Assembly: GCA_964653095.1 (NCBI GenBank)
Contig: CAZZEH010000001.1
Coordinates: 62,001 to 126,000, forward strand
Length of the DNA: 64,000 nt
Source of the DNA: JAMLHH01 sp964653095
Lineage (GTDB): Bacteria; Bacteroidota; Bacteroidia; Chitinophagales; JADIYW01
Direction of reading: 5' to 3'
Shown here: piece by piece, positions 55,163 to 63,820 of the stretch
Layout of the letters: each line of letters opens with the position of its first letter
How positions within the stretch are numbered: position 1 is the first letter of the stretch
Notes under the pieces: model-generated
What the model was told of the DNA's origin: nothing
Databases searched by the model: none
What the model saw: the letters and a program-made list of their open reading frames with translations, nothing else
Translations under genes and position numbers: made by a program

Positions 55163-55852
55163 TTATTCCGAATCCTTTTTTGGATTTTTTGTAAGTACTT
55201 CATCAATCATTCCGTACTCCTTCGCTTCGTCAGAGGTCATCCAGTAATCTCTGTCCGAGTCTTTTTCTATTCTATCGAAATCCTGGCCAGAATGCGTGGA
55301 AATAATCTCGTACAACTCTTTTTTGAGTTTGAGCATTTCTTTCAAAGTAATCTCCATATCGGATGCCTGTCCTTGTGCTCCGCCCAAAGGCTGGTGTATC
55401 ATGACCCGACTGTGTTTTAACGCCGAACGCTTTCCTTTTTCACCTGCACACAAAAGTACAGCTCCCATGGACGCGGCCATCCCGGTACATATTGTAGCTA
55501 CATCCGGTCTGATATACTGCATCGTATCATAAATTCCCAGTCCGGCATATACTCCTCCACCGGGACTGTTTACGTATATCTGCACATCTCTTGTCGCATC
55601 CGTCGAGTCCAGAAAAAGCAATTGAGCCGTAATCACATTGGCCACGTAATCATCTATTGCCGTGCCCAAAAAAATAATCCTGTCCATCATCAGTCTGGAA
55701 AATACATCCAGCGCAGCCACATTCATTGGTCGCTCCTCGATAATGTTAGGGGTCAGATTAGTGACAGAATGATTCAAATACTGATCAACTCCCCATGAAG
55801 AGAGTCCTCTGTCCTTGACCGCAAATTTTTTAAATTCTTTCCCGAAATTCAT
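55163..55852 (-). CDS. clpP: ATP-dependent Clp protease proteolytic subunit ClpP
   Basis: 229 aa. The catalytic Ser is in TGMAASMGAVLLCAG, His in HSRVMIHQPLGG, and the Asp of the triad is further C-terminal. It starts MNFGKEFKKFAVKDRGLSS, longer at the N-terminus than E. coli ClpP (207 aa), which includes the propeptide. ClpP forms a 14-mer; ClpX docks on it. The gap to tig is only 9 bp, so the two are in one operon; clpX follows after 84 bp. Confidence 0.95.
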   Translation of the reverse strand: MNFGKEFKKFAVKDRGLSSWGVDQYLNHSVTNLTPNIIEERPMNVAALDVFSRLMMDRIIFLGTAIDDYVANVITAQLLFLDSTDATRDVQIYVNSPGGGVYAGLGIYDTMQYIRPDVATICTGMAASMGAVLLCAGEKGKRSALKHSRVMIHQPLGGAQGQASDMEITLKEMLKLKKELYEIISTHSGQDFDRIEKDSDRDYWMTSDEAKEYGMIDEVLTKNPKKDSE

Positions 55853-55861
55853 AGTTATTGT

Positions 55862-57214
55862 TTATGCTTTAAAAAAATCTTCAAAACTAACAGCTTCTTC
55901 TTCTATTGTGATTTGCTGTTTGATAAAGCTAAACAATTTTTGCTCCATTACTGCATCAAAAGTTTGTTTCATATGGTCTTCTTTTTGAAGCATGTTCATA
56001 TTTAGTGAATCCAAATCTTCCTCTGTAAAAGTGTCCGGAGAAAACTGCTGAAATTGTGCACGCAGTGTTTGCTTGGAATATTCACTGATATCTTCAAACT
56101 CTGCTTTAATTTCTCCGTCCTTGGTCAACTTGTTTACAATCAGCGACCATTTCAGATTTTTGGCAAATTCCGGATATTCTTTTTCAATTTCCTCATCACT
56201 AATCGGTTTCTCATTGGAAGCTTTAATCCATTTTCTCAAAAATTCATCCGGCAATTCTATTGGAGTTTCCTCTATTAAAAGAGTATAAATTTTTTCATTC
56301 AGCTTGCCGTTCTCACTTTGAGAGACATAATTGGATAAATCTTTGCGAAGCTTTTCTTTGGCTTCCTCTTCTGATTCTACATTACCCGGTCCAAATACTT
56401 TGTCAAAAAATTCCTGATTTAACTCTGCCCGCTCTCTTCTTGAAATTTTTTCAATAGTCAGTTCAAAAGCTTTTCCCATATCTTCAGGCTCATGCTCCAA
56501 ATTGAGTATATATTTCACAATTTGCTCACGCTCTCTGTCAATTGAGTTAAAAAGATTTTTGGCAACTATCGTAGTACCGATTTTGCCTTTCATCAATTGC
56601 CCTTTCAGGGTTTTATTGCTGACAGTTTCCAGATTTATTGTTCCGCTTGACTCTACTCCTTCTTCTTTTGGCTGCTCCTCATGATCAAGCTCAACAAATT
56701 TTACCTGCAAAAGGTCTTTTTCTTCTATTCCTTCTTCCGGGAAACTCATATTCCCATAGCTGTCCTGAATTCTATTCAATTCATTTTGAAGCAGTTCATC
56801 ATCAATAATTACTTTCGGAGCTTTGACAACAGTTTTGGCATTGAGAACAGGGATTTCAAATTTTGGACTGAGTCCTAATTCAAATACAAACTCATAATCT
56901 TTTAAGTTTTGAATATCAAAATCCACCTCTGTCGTCACCGGAATAGGTCTTCCCAAAATCTCCAGCTCATTTTCTTTAATGTATTCGTTGATAGAATCAT
57001 TGACCAATTTATTCAGTTCATCCACCAGTACACTTGTACCATACATTTTTTTGATAAGACTTTCAGGCACTTTCCCCGCTCTAAAGCCTTTCATGGAAAC
57101 AGTCTTTTTTAACTTGTTTAAAGCCTGCTTGACCTTTGGAGAATAATCTTCTGTGGTCAGGCTTACATTTAGAGTTGCATTTAGCGCATCAATGTCATTT
57201 TGGGTAATGTTCAC
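55862..57214 (-). CDS. tig: Trigger factor
   Basis: 450 aa. The N-terminal ribosome-binding domain contains GFRAGKVPESLIKKMYG (an SFR..K-type variant of the GFRxGKxP motif at ~39-55). The middle PPIase (FKBP-type) domain is at about residues 145-240 and is weakly conserved here. The C-terminal arm (~255-450) is helical. Trigger factor meets nascent chains at the ribosome exit. It is first of the unit tig-clpP-clpX, a common proteostasis cluster. tRNA-Leu lies upstream, after its own terminator. Confidence 0.92.
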   Translation of the reverse strand: MNITQNDIDALNATLNVSLTTEDYSPKVKQALNKLKKTVSMKGFRAGKVPESLIKKMYGTSVLVDELNKLVNDSINEYIKENELEILGRPIPVTTEVDFDIQNLKDYEFVFELGLSPKFEIPVLNAKTVVKAPKVIIDDELLQNELNRIQDSYGNMSFPEEGIEEKDLLQVKFVELDHEEQPKEEGVESSGTINLETVSNKTLKGQLMKGKIGTTIVAKNLFNSIDREREQIVKYILNLEHEPEDMGKAFELTIEKISRRERAELNQEFFDKVFGPGNVESEEEAKEKLRKDLSNYVSQSENGKLNEKIYTLLIEETPIELPDEFLRKWIKASNEKPISDEEIEKEYPEFAKNLKWSLIVNKLTKDGEIKAEFEDISEYSKQTLRAQFQQFSPDTFTEEDLDSLNMNMLQKEDHMKQTFDAVMEQKLFSFIKQQITIEEEAVSFEDFFKA

Positions 57215-57230
57215 TATTATGAGTTTTTAC

Positions 57231-57270
57231 ATAAAAAAATAAGACTCCTCCTATAATTTGGAGGAGTCTG
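57231..57270 (-). terminator. Terminator downstream of tRNA-Leu
   Basis: AGACTCCTCC (57242-57251) and GGAGGAGTCT (57260-57269) form a 10-bp perfect stem. On the minus strand it is followed by an AT-rich run with T residues (57240-57231). It lies between tRNA-Leu and tig, separating their transcripts. Confidence 0.85.
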
Positions 57271-57275
57271 TCATG

Positions 57276-57357
57276 TGCGGATGAAGGGAATCGAACCCCC
57301 ACGCCTCGCGGCACTAGATCCTAAGTCTAGCGTGTCTACCAGTTCCACCACATCCGC
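57276..57357 (-). tRNA. tRNA-Leu (anticodon UAG)
   Basis: The minus strand reads an 82-nt class II tRNA: acceptor arms GCGGATG and CATCCGC (57357-57351 and 57283-57277) with discriminator A (57276); anticodon stem CTAGA/TCTAG around loop CTTAGGA, giving UAG, decoding CUA (and other CUN by wobble); a long variable arm (GTGCCGCGAGGCG) and TTCGAAT T-loop. The CCA end is not encoded. Its terminator follows immediately. Confidence 0.96.
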
Positions 57358-57610
57358 TTTTCTAAAAAGCGTTGCAAAAATAATCATTCGATTCTATTCT
57401 CACAACAAAAAATCAAGAATATGGAAAATATTCTCACTTATTTATAAAGTATAACCATCCTTTAAGCATTTCATAATAAAAAATGATCAGGCTAACGTAT
57501 TTTATAAAATTCAAGCCTGCCAAAATACGATGTCATCTTTCATTATGCATGAGTTTATCCTAAAAGTCAGTTTTAGTCCGTAAATGCTCATTTTTCTTTT
57601 GTTTAAAATG

Positions 57611-57618
57611 TATTTTTG
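57611..57618 (+). promoter_or_regulatory. purB promoter -7 element TATTTTTG
   Basis: TATTTTTG is a perfect TAnnTTTG. It overlaps an in-frame TTG at 57616, so that TTG cannot be the start codon if this promoter is used. Transcription would begin near 57625, leaving about 10 nt before the ATG at 57634. Confidence 0.6.
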
Positions 57619-57633
57619 AACAAAACATTTAAA

Positions 57634-58971
57634 ATGCAACATGAACTGACCGCCATTTCACCTATTGACGGGCGATATGCTTCAAAGACCAGACAGCTTA
57701 CACCTTATTATTCAGAATTTGCCCTGATTCAATACAGAATTCGCATTGAGATAGAATATTTTATAGCATTAAGCGGTCAGGTTCCCCAAGTTCCGCCCTT
57801 TAACGAAAATGAGCAAAATTTACTGCGTTCACTATACTTAGACTTCAATGAAGAAGATGCACTGAGAGTAAAAGAAATAGAACGCACGACCAATCACGAC
57901 GTGAAAGCAGTCGAATATTTTATAAAAGAGAAAATTACGAATCCGGTTTTACATCAATGCATGGAATTTATCCACTTCGGACTGACCTCGCAGGATATCA
58001 ACAATACGGCCATACCGTTACTGATGAAGGAATGTAACTTTGACGTATATCTGCCGGAACTGCATCTCGCAATAAATATGATTAGAGATTTGACGTTAGA
58101 GTTTTCTGAGGTCACGATGCTTGCCCGCACGCACGGCCAGCCCGCTTCACCAACAAAATTGGGTAAAGAGCTGCACGTTTTCGTCGAGCGTTTAGAACAT
58201 CAGATTGTATATTTTGCCTCGATACCATATGCTGCAAAGTTTGGAGGAGCTACAGGAAATTTTAATGCACACCATGTCGCTTATCCAAAAATCGACTGGA
58301 AAAATTTTGCCAATACATTTGTCAATAAAACATTGGGACTGCAGCGCTCATTGACAACAACCCAAATCGAGCATTACGACCATTTGGCGGCACTGCTGCA
58401 TAATTACATTCGAATCAATACAATATTAACAGACTTGTGCCGAGATATCTGGACTTATATTTCTTTAGGCTATTTCAAGCAAAAAATTATCAAAGGAGAA
58501 GTCGGGTCATCTGCTATGCCGCATAAGGTCAACCCAATAGATTTTGAAAATGCCGAAGGAAATCTCGGAATTGCAAACGCTCTTTTCAGCCATCTTGCCG
58601 AAAAACTTCCGGTGTCGAGACTACAGAGAGACCTGACGGACTCTACTGTATTGAGAAATCTCGGAGTTCCTATCGGCCACAGCCTGATTGCTTTCAAATC
58701 TATCTGCAAAGGTCTGGGGAAGCTGTCTCTCAACAAACACATCATAGAAGAAGATTTAGAAAACAATTGGATAGTCGTCTCGGAAGGTATTCAAACTGTT
58801 CTCAGAAGAGAAGGATTTGAAAAACCTTATGAAGCTTTGAAAGAACTGACGAGGACAAATGAATTTGTCTCACAGAAAAAAATTCACGAGTTTATCGACT
58901 CTTTAAATGTACACGATAATATAAAAGCCGAATTAAAATTAATTACGCCAAATAATTATACCGGGATATAA
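57634..58971 (+). CDS. purB: Adenylosuccinate lyase
   Basis: 445 aa from the ATG at 57634, giving MQHELTAISPIDGRY, the normal start of the long PurB type; an in-frame TTG 18 bp upstream is rejected because it lies inside the predicted -7. Motifs: THGQPASPTKLGKEL (His-based), TTTQIEHYDHLAAL, and the fumarase/aspartase signature GSSAMPHKVNPIDFEN. It makes fumarate and AMP or AICAR in purine synthesis. Its stop overlaps the start of the DUF5522 gene (TAATG). Confidence 0.95.
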   Translation: MQHELTAISPIDGRYASKTRQLTPYYSEFALIQYRIRIEIEYFIALSGQVPQVPPFNENEQNLLRSLYLDFNEEDALRVKEIERTTNHDVKAVEYFIKEKITNPVLHQCMEFIHFGLTSQDINNTAIPLLMKECNFDVYLPELHLAINMIRDLTLEFSEVTMLARTHGQPASPTKLGKELHVFVERLEHQIVYFASIPYAAKFGGATGNFNAHHVAYPKIDWKNFANTFVNKTLGLQRSLTTTQIEHYDHLAALLHNYIRINTILTDLCRDIWTYISLGYFKQKIIKGEVGSSAMPHKVNPIDFENAEGNLGIANALFSHLAEKLPVSRLQRDLTDSTVLRNLGVPIGHSLIAFKSICKGLGKLSLNKHIIEEDLENNWIVVSEGIQTVLRREGFEKPYEALKELTRTNEFVSQKKIHEFIDSLNVHDNIKAELKLITPNNYTGI

Positions 58972-59150
58972 TGGGTAGATTAGTTGAAAACATCGACTAT
59001 TATATAAACGAAAAAGGGCTGTACGTTTTTACAGAAAAATACCTTTTACAAAGAGGATACTGCTGTAAAAACGGATGTAAGCACTGTCCCTACGGATATA
59101 AGTCAGAAACAAAGAGCAAAGGAAGTCAAGAGGAAAAAGATTTCAGATAA
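58971..59150 (+). CDS. Small DUF5522-like Cys-rich protein
   Basis: 59 aa: MGRLVENIDYYINEKGLYVF, then TEKYLLQRGYCCKNGCKHCP and a basic, charged tail to the TAA at 59148-59150. The GYCCxxxCKHCPYG block is the mark of the DUF5522 family, with four Cys (31, 32, 36, 39) and a His (38) that could bind metal or Fe-S. Function is unknown. It overlaps the purB stop by one base, so translation is coupled to purB. Codon use and length fit a real gene. Confidence 0.8.
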   Translation: MGRLVENIDYYINEKGLYVFTEKYLLQRGYCCKNGCKHCPYGYKSETKSKGSQEEKDFR

Positions 59151-59180
59151 CCCTGTATTTTAAAGAGAAATTGGTCAAAC

Positions 59181-60545
59181 ATGGATTTAAACCACATATA
59201 CTCCAGCAAAAGGTCTGAGGAATATTCGCCTCAAACAGGTGCTGCTGCAAGAAGTGAATTCCAGCGCGACTTTGACAGAATTATTTTCTCCTCCGCCTTC
59301 AGAAGGCTGCAAAACAAGACTCAGGTCTTTCCGCTCCCGGGCAGTGTTTTTGTACACAATCGGCTTACACATTCTTTGGAAGTAGCTTCTGTCGGAAGAA
59401 CATTGGGATCTTCCGTAGGAGAATATATCGCTCAGAAATATGCTTCTAAATTAAGTAACGAGAGTAAAGAGTTTTATAAATACAGTCTGTATGATGTAAT
59501 TTCTTCGGCTTGTCTTTGTCACGACATTGGCAATCCGGCATTTGGACATTCAGGAGAAGATGCTATTGCAAGTTTTTTCAAAAAAAATTCGGACACACTA
59601 AAACCACTTTTCAACGATAAAGAATGGGCAGACTTCATCAACTTTGAAGGAAATGCCAATGCCATCCGTATTTTGACCCAAAATCAACCGGGAAAATCCA
59701 AAGGCGGACTTCTGCTTACGTTTGCGACCCTGGCATCTATTGCAAAATATCCGTGTGAGTCTATTGCGAAAGACAAAAAAATAATCCATCGTAAAAAATT
59801 TGGGTTCTTTCAGGCAGAAAAAAACAACTTTATCAAAATTGCAAAAAGCACTCACATGTGCAAAGTGTCTGAGGAGCCTGTAATCTATCAGCGCCACCCT
59901 TTTGTCTGGTTAGTGGAAGCAGCAGACGATATTTGTTACAATATTATGGACTTGGAGGATGCCCACAGGCTCGGTATCATTGACCATAAAAGCTGTTTAG
60001 AGGTATTTCAGAATCTTCTTGCCTCTATCGCTGCAAACGAAAAAGATAAAATTCACGAACGAATTTCGGGTATTTCCAACAAAAACGATAAAATTGCTTA
60101 CCTGAGAGCCAAAGCCATCCAGCATCTGACTCAGAAAACAATCGAAACTTTTATTGACTATCAGGAAGATATTCTTAATTGCAGGCACAATAAATCCCTG
60201 CTTGATATCGTACAGGAATCCAATCCCACCATAAAATTTATTGAAGAATACTCTATCGAAAACATTTATAATCACCGCTCCGTTTTGGAAATTGAAAATG
60301 TGGGCTATCATGTCATGTACGAGCTGCTTTCACATTTTGTACTGCCGATACTTTCACACAAATCAGAGCGCGACCATATCGAAGAAAGAGCAATCAGGCT
60401 GATTCCTTCTCAATTTTTGTATGAAGATGAAAATGTATATTTCAGAGTATTGGGAATACTGGACTTTATCTCCGGCATGACAGACAATTTTGCGACAGAA
60501 CTCTACAAAAAAATTAAAGGTATCAAGATTGGAATGACAATCTAA
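59181..60545 (+). CDS. dgt: dNTP triphosphohydrolase (dGTPase-type HD protein)
   Basis: 454 aa of the HD superfamily. HNRLTHSLEVASVGRTLG gives the first His and the HD pair appears in CLCHDIGNPAFGHSGE. The later WLVEAADDICYNIMDLEDAHRL gives the third Asp. Members hydrolyse dGTP or other dNTPs to nucleoside and triphosphate, which can also defend against phage. It follows the DUF5522 gene after 30 bp, so purB-DUF5522-dgt may be one nucleotide-related unit. Confidence 0.9.
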   Translation: MDLNHIYSSKRSEEYSPQTGAAARSEFQRDFDRIIFSSAFRRLQNKTQVFPLPGSVFVHNRLTHSLEVASVGRTLGSSVGEYIAQKYASKLSNESKEFYKYSLYDVISSACLCHDIGNPAFGHSGEDAIASFFKKNSDTLKPLFNDKEWADFINFEGNANAIRILTQNQPGKSKGGLLLTFATLASIAKYPCESIAKDKKIIHRKKFGFFQAEKNNFIKIAKSTHMCKVSEEPVIYQRHPFVWLVEAADDICYNIMDLEDAHRLGIIDHKSCLEVFQNLLASIAANEKDKIHERISGISNKNDKIAYLRAKAIQHLTQKTIETFIDYQEDILNCRHNKSLLDIVQESNPTIKFIEEYSIENIYNHRSVLEIENVGYHVMYELLSHFVLPILSHKSERDHIEERAIRLIPSQFLYEDENVYFRVLGILDFISGMTDNFATELYKKIKGIKIGMTI

Positions 60546-60592
60546 CCAGGAATACACTTTTGCGCAATTAACCTTGTCCAATATTTTAAACT

Positions 60593-61741
60593 CTAACTGG
60601 TTTTCAGTTTTTCTTTACTTTCCTTTACAATCTTGTGGTAAAAATTTTCATACACCGGTAAAATATTTGCCAAGTCAAATTTCTTTGCATGTTCTAACGC
60701 CTGAGACTTAAACTTTTTAAGAAGTTCTTCATTAGTGAGCAGTTTCAAAGCATTTTGCACTAATCCCTCAATATCGCCTACCCGCACTGTAAAGCCGGTT
60801 ACACCGTCGATATTTACTTCAGGAATACCTCCCGCATCAGAAGACACAACCGGTACTTCACATGCCATTGCTTCAAGAGCTGCAAGGCCAAAACTTTCAC
60901 TTTCCGAAGGCATTATAAAAAGGTCGGACACAGACAGCACCTCTTCCACCGCTTCCTGTTTGCCCAGGAATCTGACATCTTCACTATGTGGACAGGTTCG
61001 AGCAAGATTTTCTGCCATCACCCTTTCCGGTCCGTCCCCTATCATCAGCAGTTTGGAAGGGACTCGTTCTGCCACTCTGCAAAACATCAAAATCACATCC
61101 TGTACCCTTTTTACCTCTCTAAAATTGGACACATGGACCAGTATTTTTTCTCCGTTGGGAGCGATTGCTTTTTTGAAATGATCTTTATTGACTTTATTAA
61201 ATCGGGTAAAATCCACAAAATTGGGAATCACCTCAATGTCTTTTTCTACATTAAAATGGTCAAAAGTATCTTTCTTTAAACTTTCTGAAACTGCTGTCAA
61301 ACCATCACTCTGATTCATGGAAAAAGTGACCACAGGCTCATAAACCGGGTCTTTCCCTACCAAAGTAATATCCGTGCCATGCAGGGTAGTAACTACCGGA
61401 AGATGTATGCCGTGTGTATATAAAATCTGTTTGGCCATATAAGCAGAAGCCGCATGAGGTATGGCATAGTGTACGTGCAGCAAGTCCAAACGGTCATGCA
61501 TAGCGACATCTACAATACGACTGGCGAGTGCAGTACTGTACGGCGCATATTCAAAGAGCGGATACTCTGCCGGACGGACTTCGTGATAAAAAATATTCTG
61601 ATGATACGACTCAAGTCTTGCGGGTTGGCGATAAGTAATAAAATGTACCTGATGACCTTTATGTGCAAGACCTTTGCCCAATTCTGTCGCAATGACGCCG
61701 CTTCCTCCAAAGGTAGGATAGCAGACAATACCAATATTCAT
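60593..61741 (-). CDS. bshA: N-acetyl-alpha-D-glucosaminyl L-malate synthase BshA
   Basis: 382 aa of glycosyltransferase family 4: MNIGIVCYPTFGGSGVIATELG, then HVHYAIPHAASAYMAKQIL, HGTDITLVGKDP and the donor-site motif ESFGLAALEAMACEVPVVSS. The start and HYAIPHAASA are characteristic of BshA. It joins UDP-GlcNAc to L-malate as the first step of bacillithiol synthesis, a thiol used by Firmicutes and many Bacteroidota. bshB and bshC are not in the window. Convergent with dgt. Confidence 0.92.
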   Translation of the reverse strand: MNIGIVCYPTFGGSGVIATELGKGLAHKGHQVHFITYRQPARLESYHQNIFYHEVRPAEYPLFEYAPYSTALASRIVDVAMHDRLDLLHVHYAIPHAASAYMAKQILYTHGIHLPVVTTLHGTDITLVGKDPVYEPVVTFSMNQSDGLTAVSESLKKDTFDHFNVEKDIEVIPNFVDFTRFNKVNKDHFKKAIAPNGEKILVHVSNFREVKRVQDVILMFCRVAERVPSKLLMIGDGPERVMAENLARTCPHSEDVRFLGKQEAVEEVLSVSDLFIMPSESESFGLAALEAMACEVPVVSSDAGGIPEVNIDGVTGFTVRVGDIEGLVQNALKLLTNEELLKKFKSQALEHAKKFDLANILPVYENFYHKIVKESKEKLKTS

Positions 61742-62061
61742 GTTGCAAAACTAAGGACTTCTGTTAAAAAAGAAGGTGTTGACTACGTTAATTGGTGTTA
61801 CGATTAAAAATGACAGGGATGAACTTACCTTTCAGTTTCATACTCAATATTTTCAGGGCAATAAAACAGACTGAAATTTGAAGATGAGATGATTAGGTGA
61901 TATAGAAAATTAAAGCAGCATATGAACATTTCAAAAAGAGACAGCATAATCGATAAAACTTTTGCATAAAATCAAGTAAAACAAACACTGTTTACTCTTT
62001 ATAGCTAAGTCATAAAAATTGTCGTATTTTGAGTAAAATTCAATCTGTAATAAGTTAGACA
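61742..62061. other. Intergenic region between divergent bshA and OYE genes
   Basis: 320 bp with no gene. It should hold the promoters of bshA and the OYE gene. A weak -7 (TATTTTG, near 62022) precedes the OYE gene, and AGTAAA (61975-61980) with TTTACT (61991-61996) is a short inverted repeat that might be an operator; both are weak. Confidence 0.4.
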
Positions 62062-63303
62062 ATGAAAGCAAAGGATACGTTAGCCCAATCATTTACACTA
62101 AAAAATGGGACTGTGGTCAAAAACAGACTTTTTAAATCTGCTATGAGTGAAGCATTGGGAAATAGAAAAGGTGTACCTACTTCAAGCCTGAATAAGCTGT
62201 ACAGTACGTGGGCAAACGGTGGAATAGGAATTTGCGTGACCGGGAATGTCATGATTGACAAAAGATATATCAGTGAACCGGGAAATGTAGTGATCGAAGA
62301 CGAAAGTAATCTTGATGCGCTGAAAGCCTGGGCAAAAGCTGCAACTCAGCACAATACTCAATGTTGGGTACAAATCAATCATCCGGGCAAACAGTCTCCA
62401 AGAGGCTTAAACAAAGAAAATATCGCTCCATCTGCCATTCCGTTTAGAAAAGAGATGCAGCCTTTCTTTGCTACTCCGAGAGAGATGACAGAATATGAAA
62501 TAGAAGAAATGATAGCTCGATTTGGCCAAACTGCCGGTATCATCAGGAAAGCAGGATTCACGGGGGTACAAATTCACGGTTGCCACGGATATTTAGTCAG
62601 TCAGTTTTTATCTCCTCACCACAATGCCCGATCGGATAAATGGGGCGGCAATGAAGAGAATCGAAGAAGATTTGTGTTAGAAGTATATCGGTCTATTCGC
62701 GAGGCAGTCGGCGACGATTTTAATGTCAGTATCAAACTAAACTCTGCCGATTTTCAAAGAGGAGGCTTTACAGAAGAAGAATCACTAAATACTGTCAAAG
62801 CTTTGGCGGATGCAGGAATAGATTTAATAGAAATTTCCGGCGGAACTTACGAAGCACCGGCAATGACGGGAATAAAATGGAAACAAAGCACTATCGAACG
62901 GGAAGCCTATTTTCTGCAATTTGCTGAGAAAGCACGAAAAATAGTCGATATTCCTTTGGTCGTAACAGGCGGGTTCAGAACTGCCGAAGGCATGGCCAAT
63001 GCAATTAAATCCGAAGCAGTTGATTTTGTAGGACTGGCGAGGATACTTGCCATTGAGCCCGATTTGCCCAACAGGCTTTTGGATGGAAAACAATCCCGGC
63101 ATACTGTAAGGCCAATCAAAACAGGAATACCAATGATCGATAAGATGGGTATTATGGAAGTCTCCTGGTACACGGGGCAGTTAAAAAGAATGGGGCAGGG
63201 ATTAGAAGCTAACCCGAATGAAAATCCATTGAAATCGTTTTTCAAAATCGTAGGGAAACAGGTACTCGCCGGGAGAATTCCAAGAAGACTGAGAGCGAGC
63301 TAA
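62062..63303 (+). CDS. NADH:flavin oxidoreductase (Old Yellow Enzyme family)
   Basis: 413 aa of the OYE TIM barrel. It starts with LAQSFTLKNGTVVKNRLFKSAMSEALG and has GVQIHGCHGYLVSQFLSPHHNARSDKWGG in blocks, with the substrate-binding His pair region (IHGCHGYL). Later VTGGFRTAEGM and GLARILAIEPDLPN bind FMN phosphate. The ~50-aa C-terminal extension (GQLKRMGQGLEANPNENPL) is present in a subgroup. It reduces activated alkenes with NAD(P)H. Substrate unknown. Monocistronic. Confidence 0.9.
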   Translation: MKAKDTLAQSFTLKNGTVVKNRLFKSAMSEALGNRKGVPTSSLNKLYSTWANGGIGICVTGNVMIDKRYISEPGNVVIEDESNLDALKAWAKAATQHNTQCWVQINHPGKQSPRGLNKENIAPSAIPFRKEMQPFFATPREMTEYEIEEMIARFGQTAGIIRKAGFTGVQIHGCHGYLVSQFLSPHHNARSDKWGGNEENRRRFVLEVYRSIREAVGDDFNVSIKLNSADFQRGGFTEEESLNTVKALADAGIDLIEISGGTYEAPAMTGIKWKQSTIEREAYFLQFAEKARKIVDIPLVVTGGFRTAEGMANAIKSEAVDFVGLARILAIEPDLPNRLLDGKQSRHTVRPIKTGIPMIDKMGIMEVSWYTGQLKRMGQGLEANPNENPLKSFFKIVGKQVLAGRIPRRLRAS

Positions 63304-63472
63304 GCGCCCTGCACAATTTTGAAAGGAAGGAGTTCACAGATTCCACTCAATAAATACGATACAAATCACACCTTATTGATATGTTTTCTAATTTACTCTG
63401 CTTTAAATCACAAAAATCATGTTAATTATCGGTTAATATACCCTCTTTCCTTAAAAAAGGAAGATATTATTC

Positions 63473-63502
63473 TTGTCACATTTAAAATTCGATATATCTT
63501 TG
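63473..63502 (+). promoter_or_regulatory. Consensus promoter of the acidic lipoprotein gene
   Basis: TTG at 63473-63475 and TATCTTTG at 63495-63502, with 19 nt between, fit the -33/-7 layout of the Bacteroidota housekeeping sigma factor. Transcription would start near 63508, giving a ~20-nt leader before the ATG at 63528. This is the clearest promoter in the window and suggests strong expression. Confidence 0.75.
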
Positions 63503-63527
63503 TCCCGAACCAATTAAAATATATATT

Positions 63528-63746
63528 ATGAAAAAGACATTTTATTCTTTCGTCGCAGTTGCATTATTTTTAGGTGCTGTTGCCTGTGGCGGACAAAGTG
63601 AAAGCTCTGATGCAGTAGTAGATGAAGCTACTGAAGTTGTAGAAGATACAATTGAAGAAGCTGAAGAAGTATTTGACGATGCTGATGATGCTGTCGAAGA
63701 AACTGCTGACGAAGTAGAAGAAGCTATCGAAGAAGCTGCTGAATAA
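63528..63746 (+). CDS. Small acidic lipoprotein
   Basis: 72 aa with a signal peptide and lipobox (MKKTFYSFVAVALFLGAVAC, lipid Cys20). The mature ~50 residues are almost only Glu, Asp, Ala, Val and Thr in a heptad-like pattern (DEATEVVEDTIEEAEEVFDDA), predicting an acidic amphipathic helix or coiled coil. It is preceded by a consensus promoter and followed by a strong terminator, so it is a single-gene unit and probably abundant, like small periplasmic lipoproteins such as Lpp. Function unknown. The antisense open frame in the same region is an artefact of the biased composition. Confidence 0.75.
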   Translation: MKKTFYSFVAVALFLGAVACGGQSESSDAVVDEATEVVEDTIEEAEEVFDDADDAVEETADEVEEAIEEAAE

Positions 63747-63771
63747 TTGCGCAGCAATTCTTAAAAAGAAT

Positions 63772-63799
63772 AAACCTCAATCTTTGATTGGGGTTTTTT
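63772..63799 (+). terminator. Terminator of the acidic lipoprotein gene
   Basis: AACCTCAATC (63773-63782), loop TTT, GATTGGGGTT (63786-63795) form a 10-bp stem with one G-T pair, followed by a run of T. It ends 26 bp before the CRISPR-like repeats begin (degenerate copy ending at 63835). Confidence 0.9.
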
Positions 63800-63820
63800 A
63801 TTTACTGCCTATAAAATATC

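Noticed and set aside
57616..57633. TTG start extending purB by six residues
   Set aside because: The TTG is the end of a perfect -7 element, and the ATG at 57634 gives the canonical PurB start.
61975..61996. AGTAAA...TTTACT as an operator for the OYE gene
   Set aside because: Six-bp arms in A+T-rich DNA are expected by chance; no other support.
63542..63757. Open frame on the minus strand opposite the acidic lipoprotein, rich in Ser/Ala
   Set aside because: The Ser-Ala-Ser-Thr pattern is the reverse reading of Glu/Ala-rich codons; the plus strand has signal peptide, promoter and terminator.
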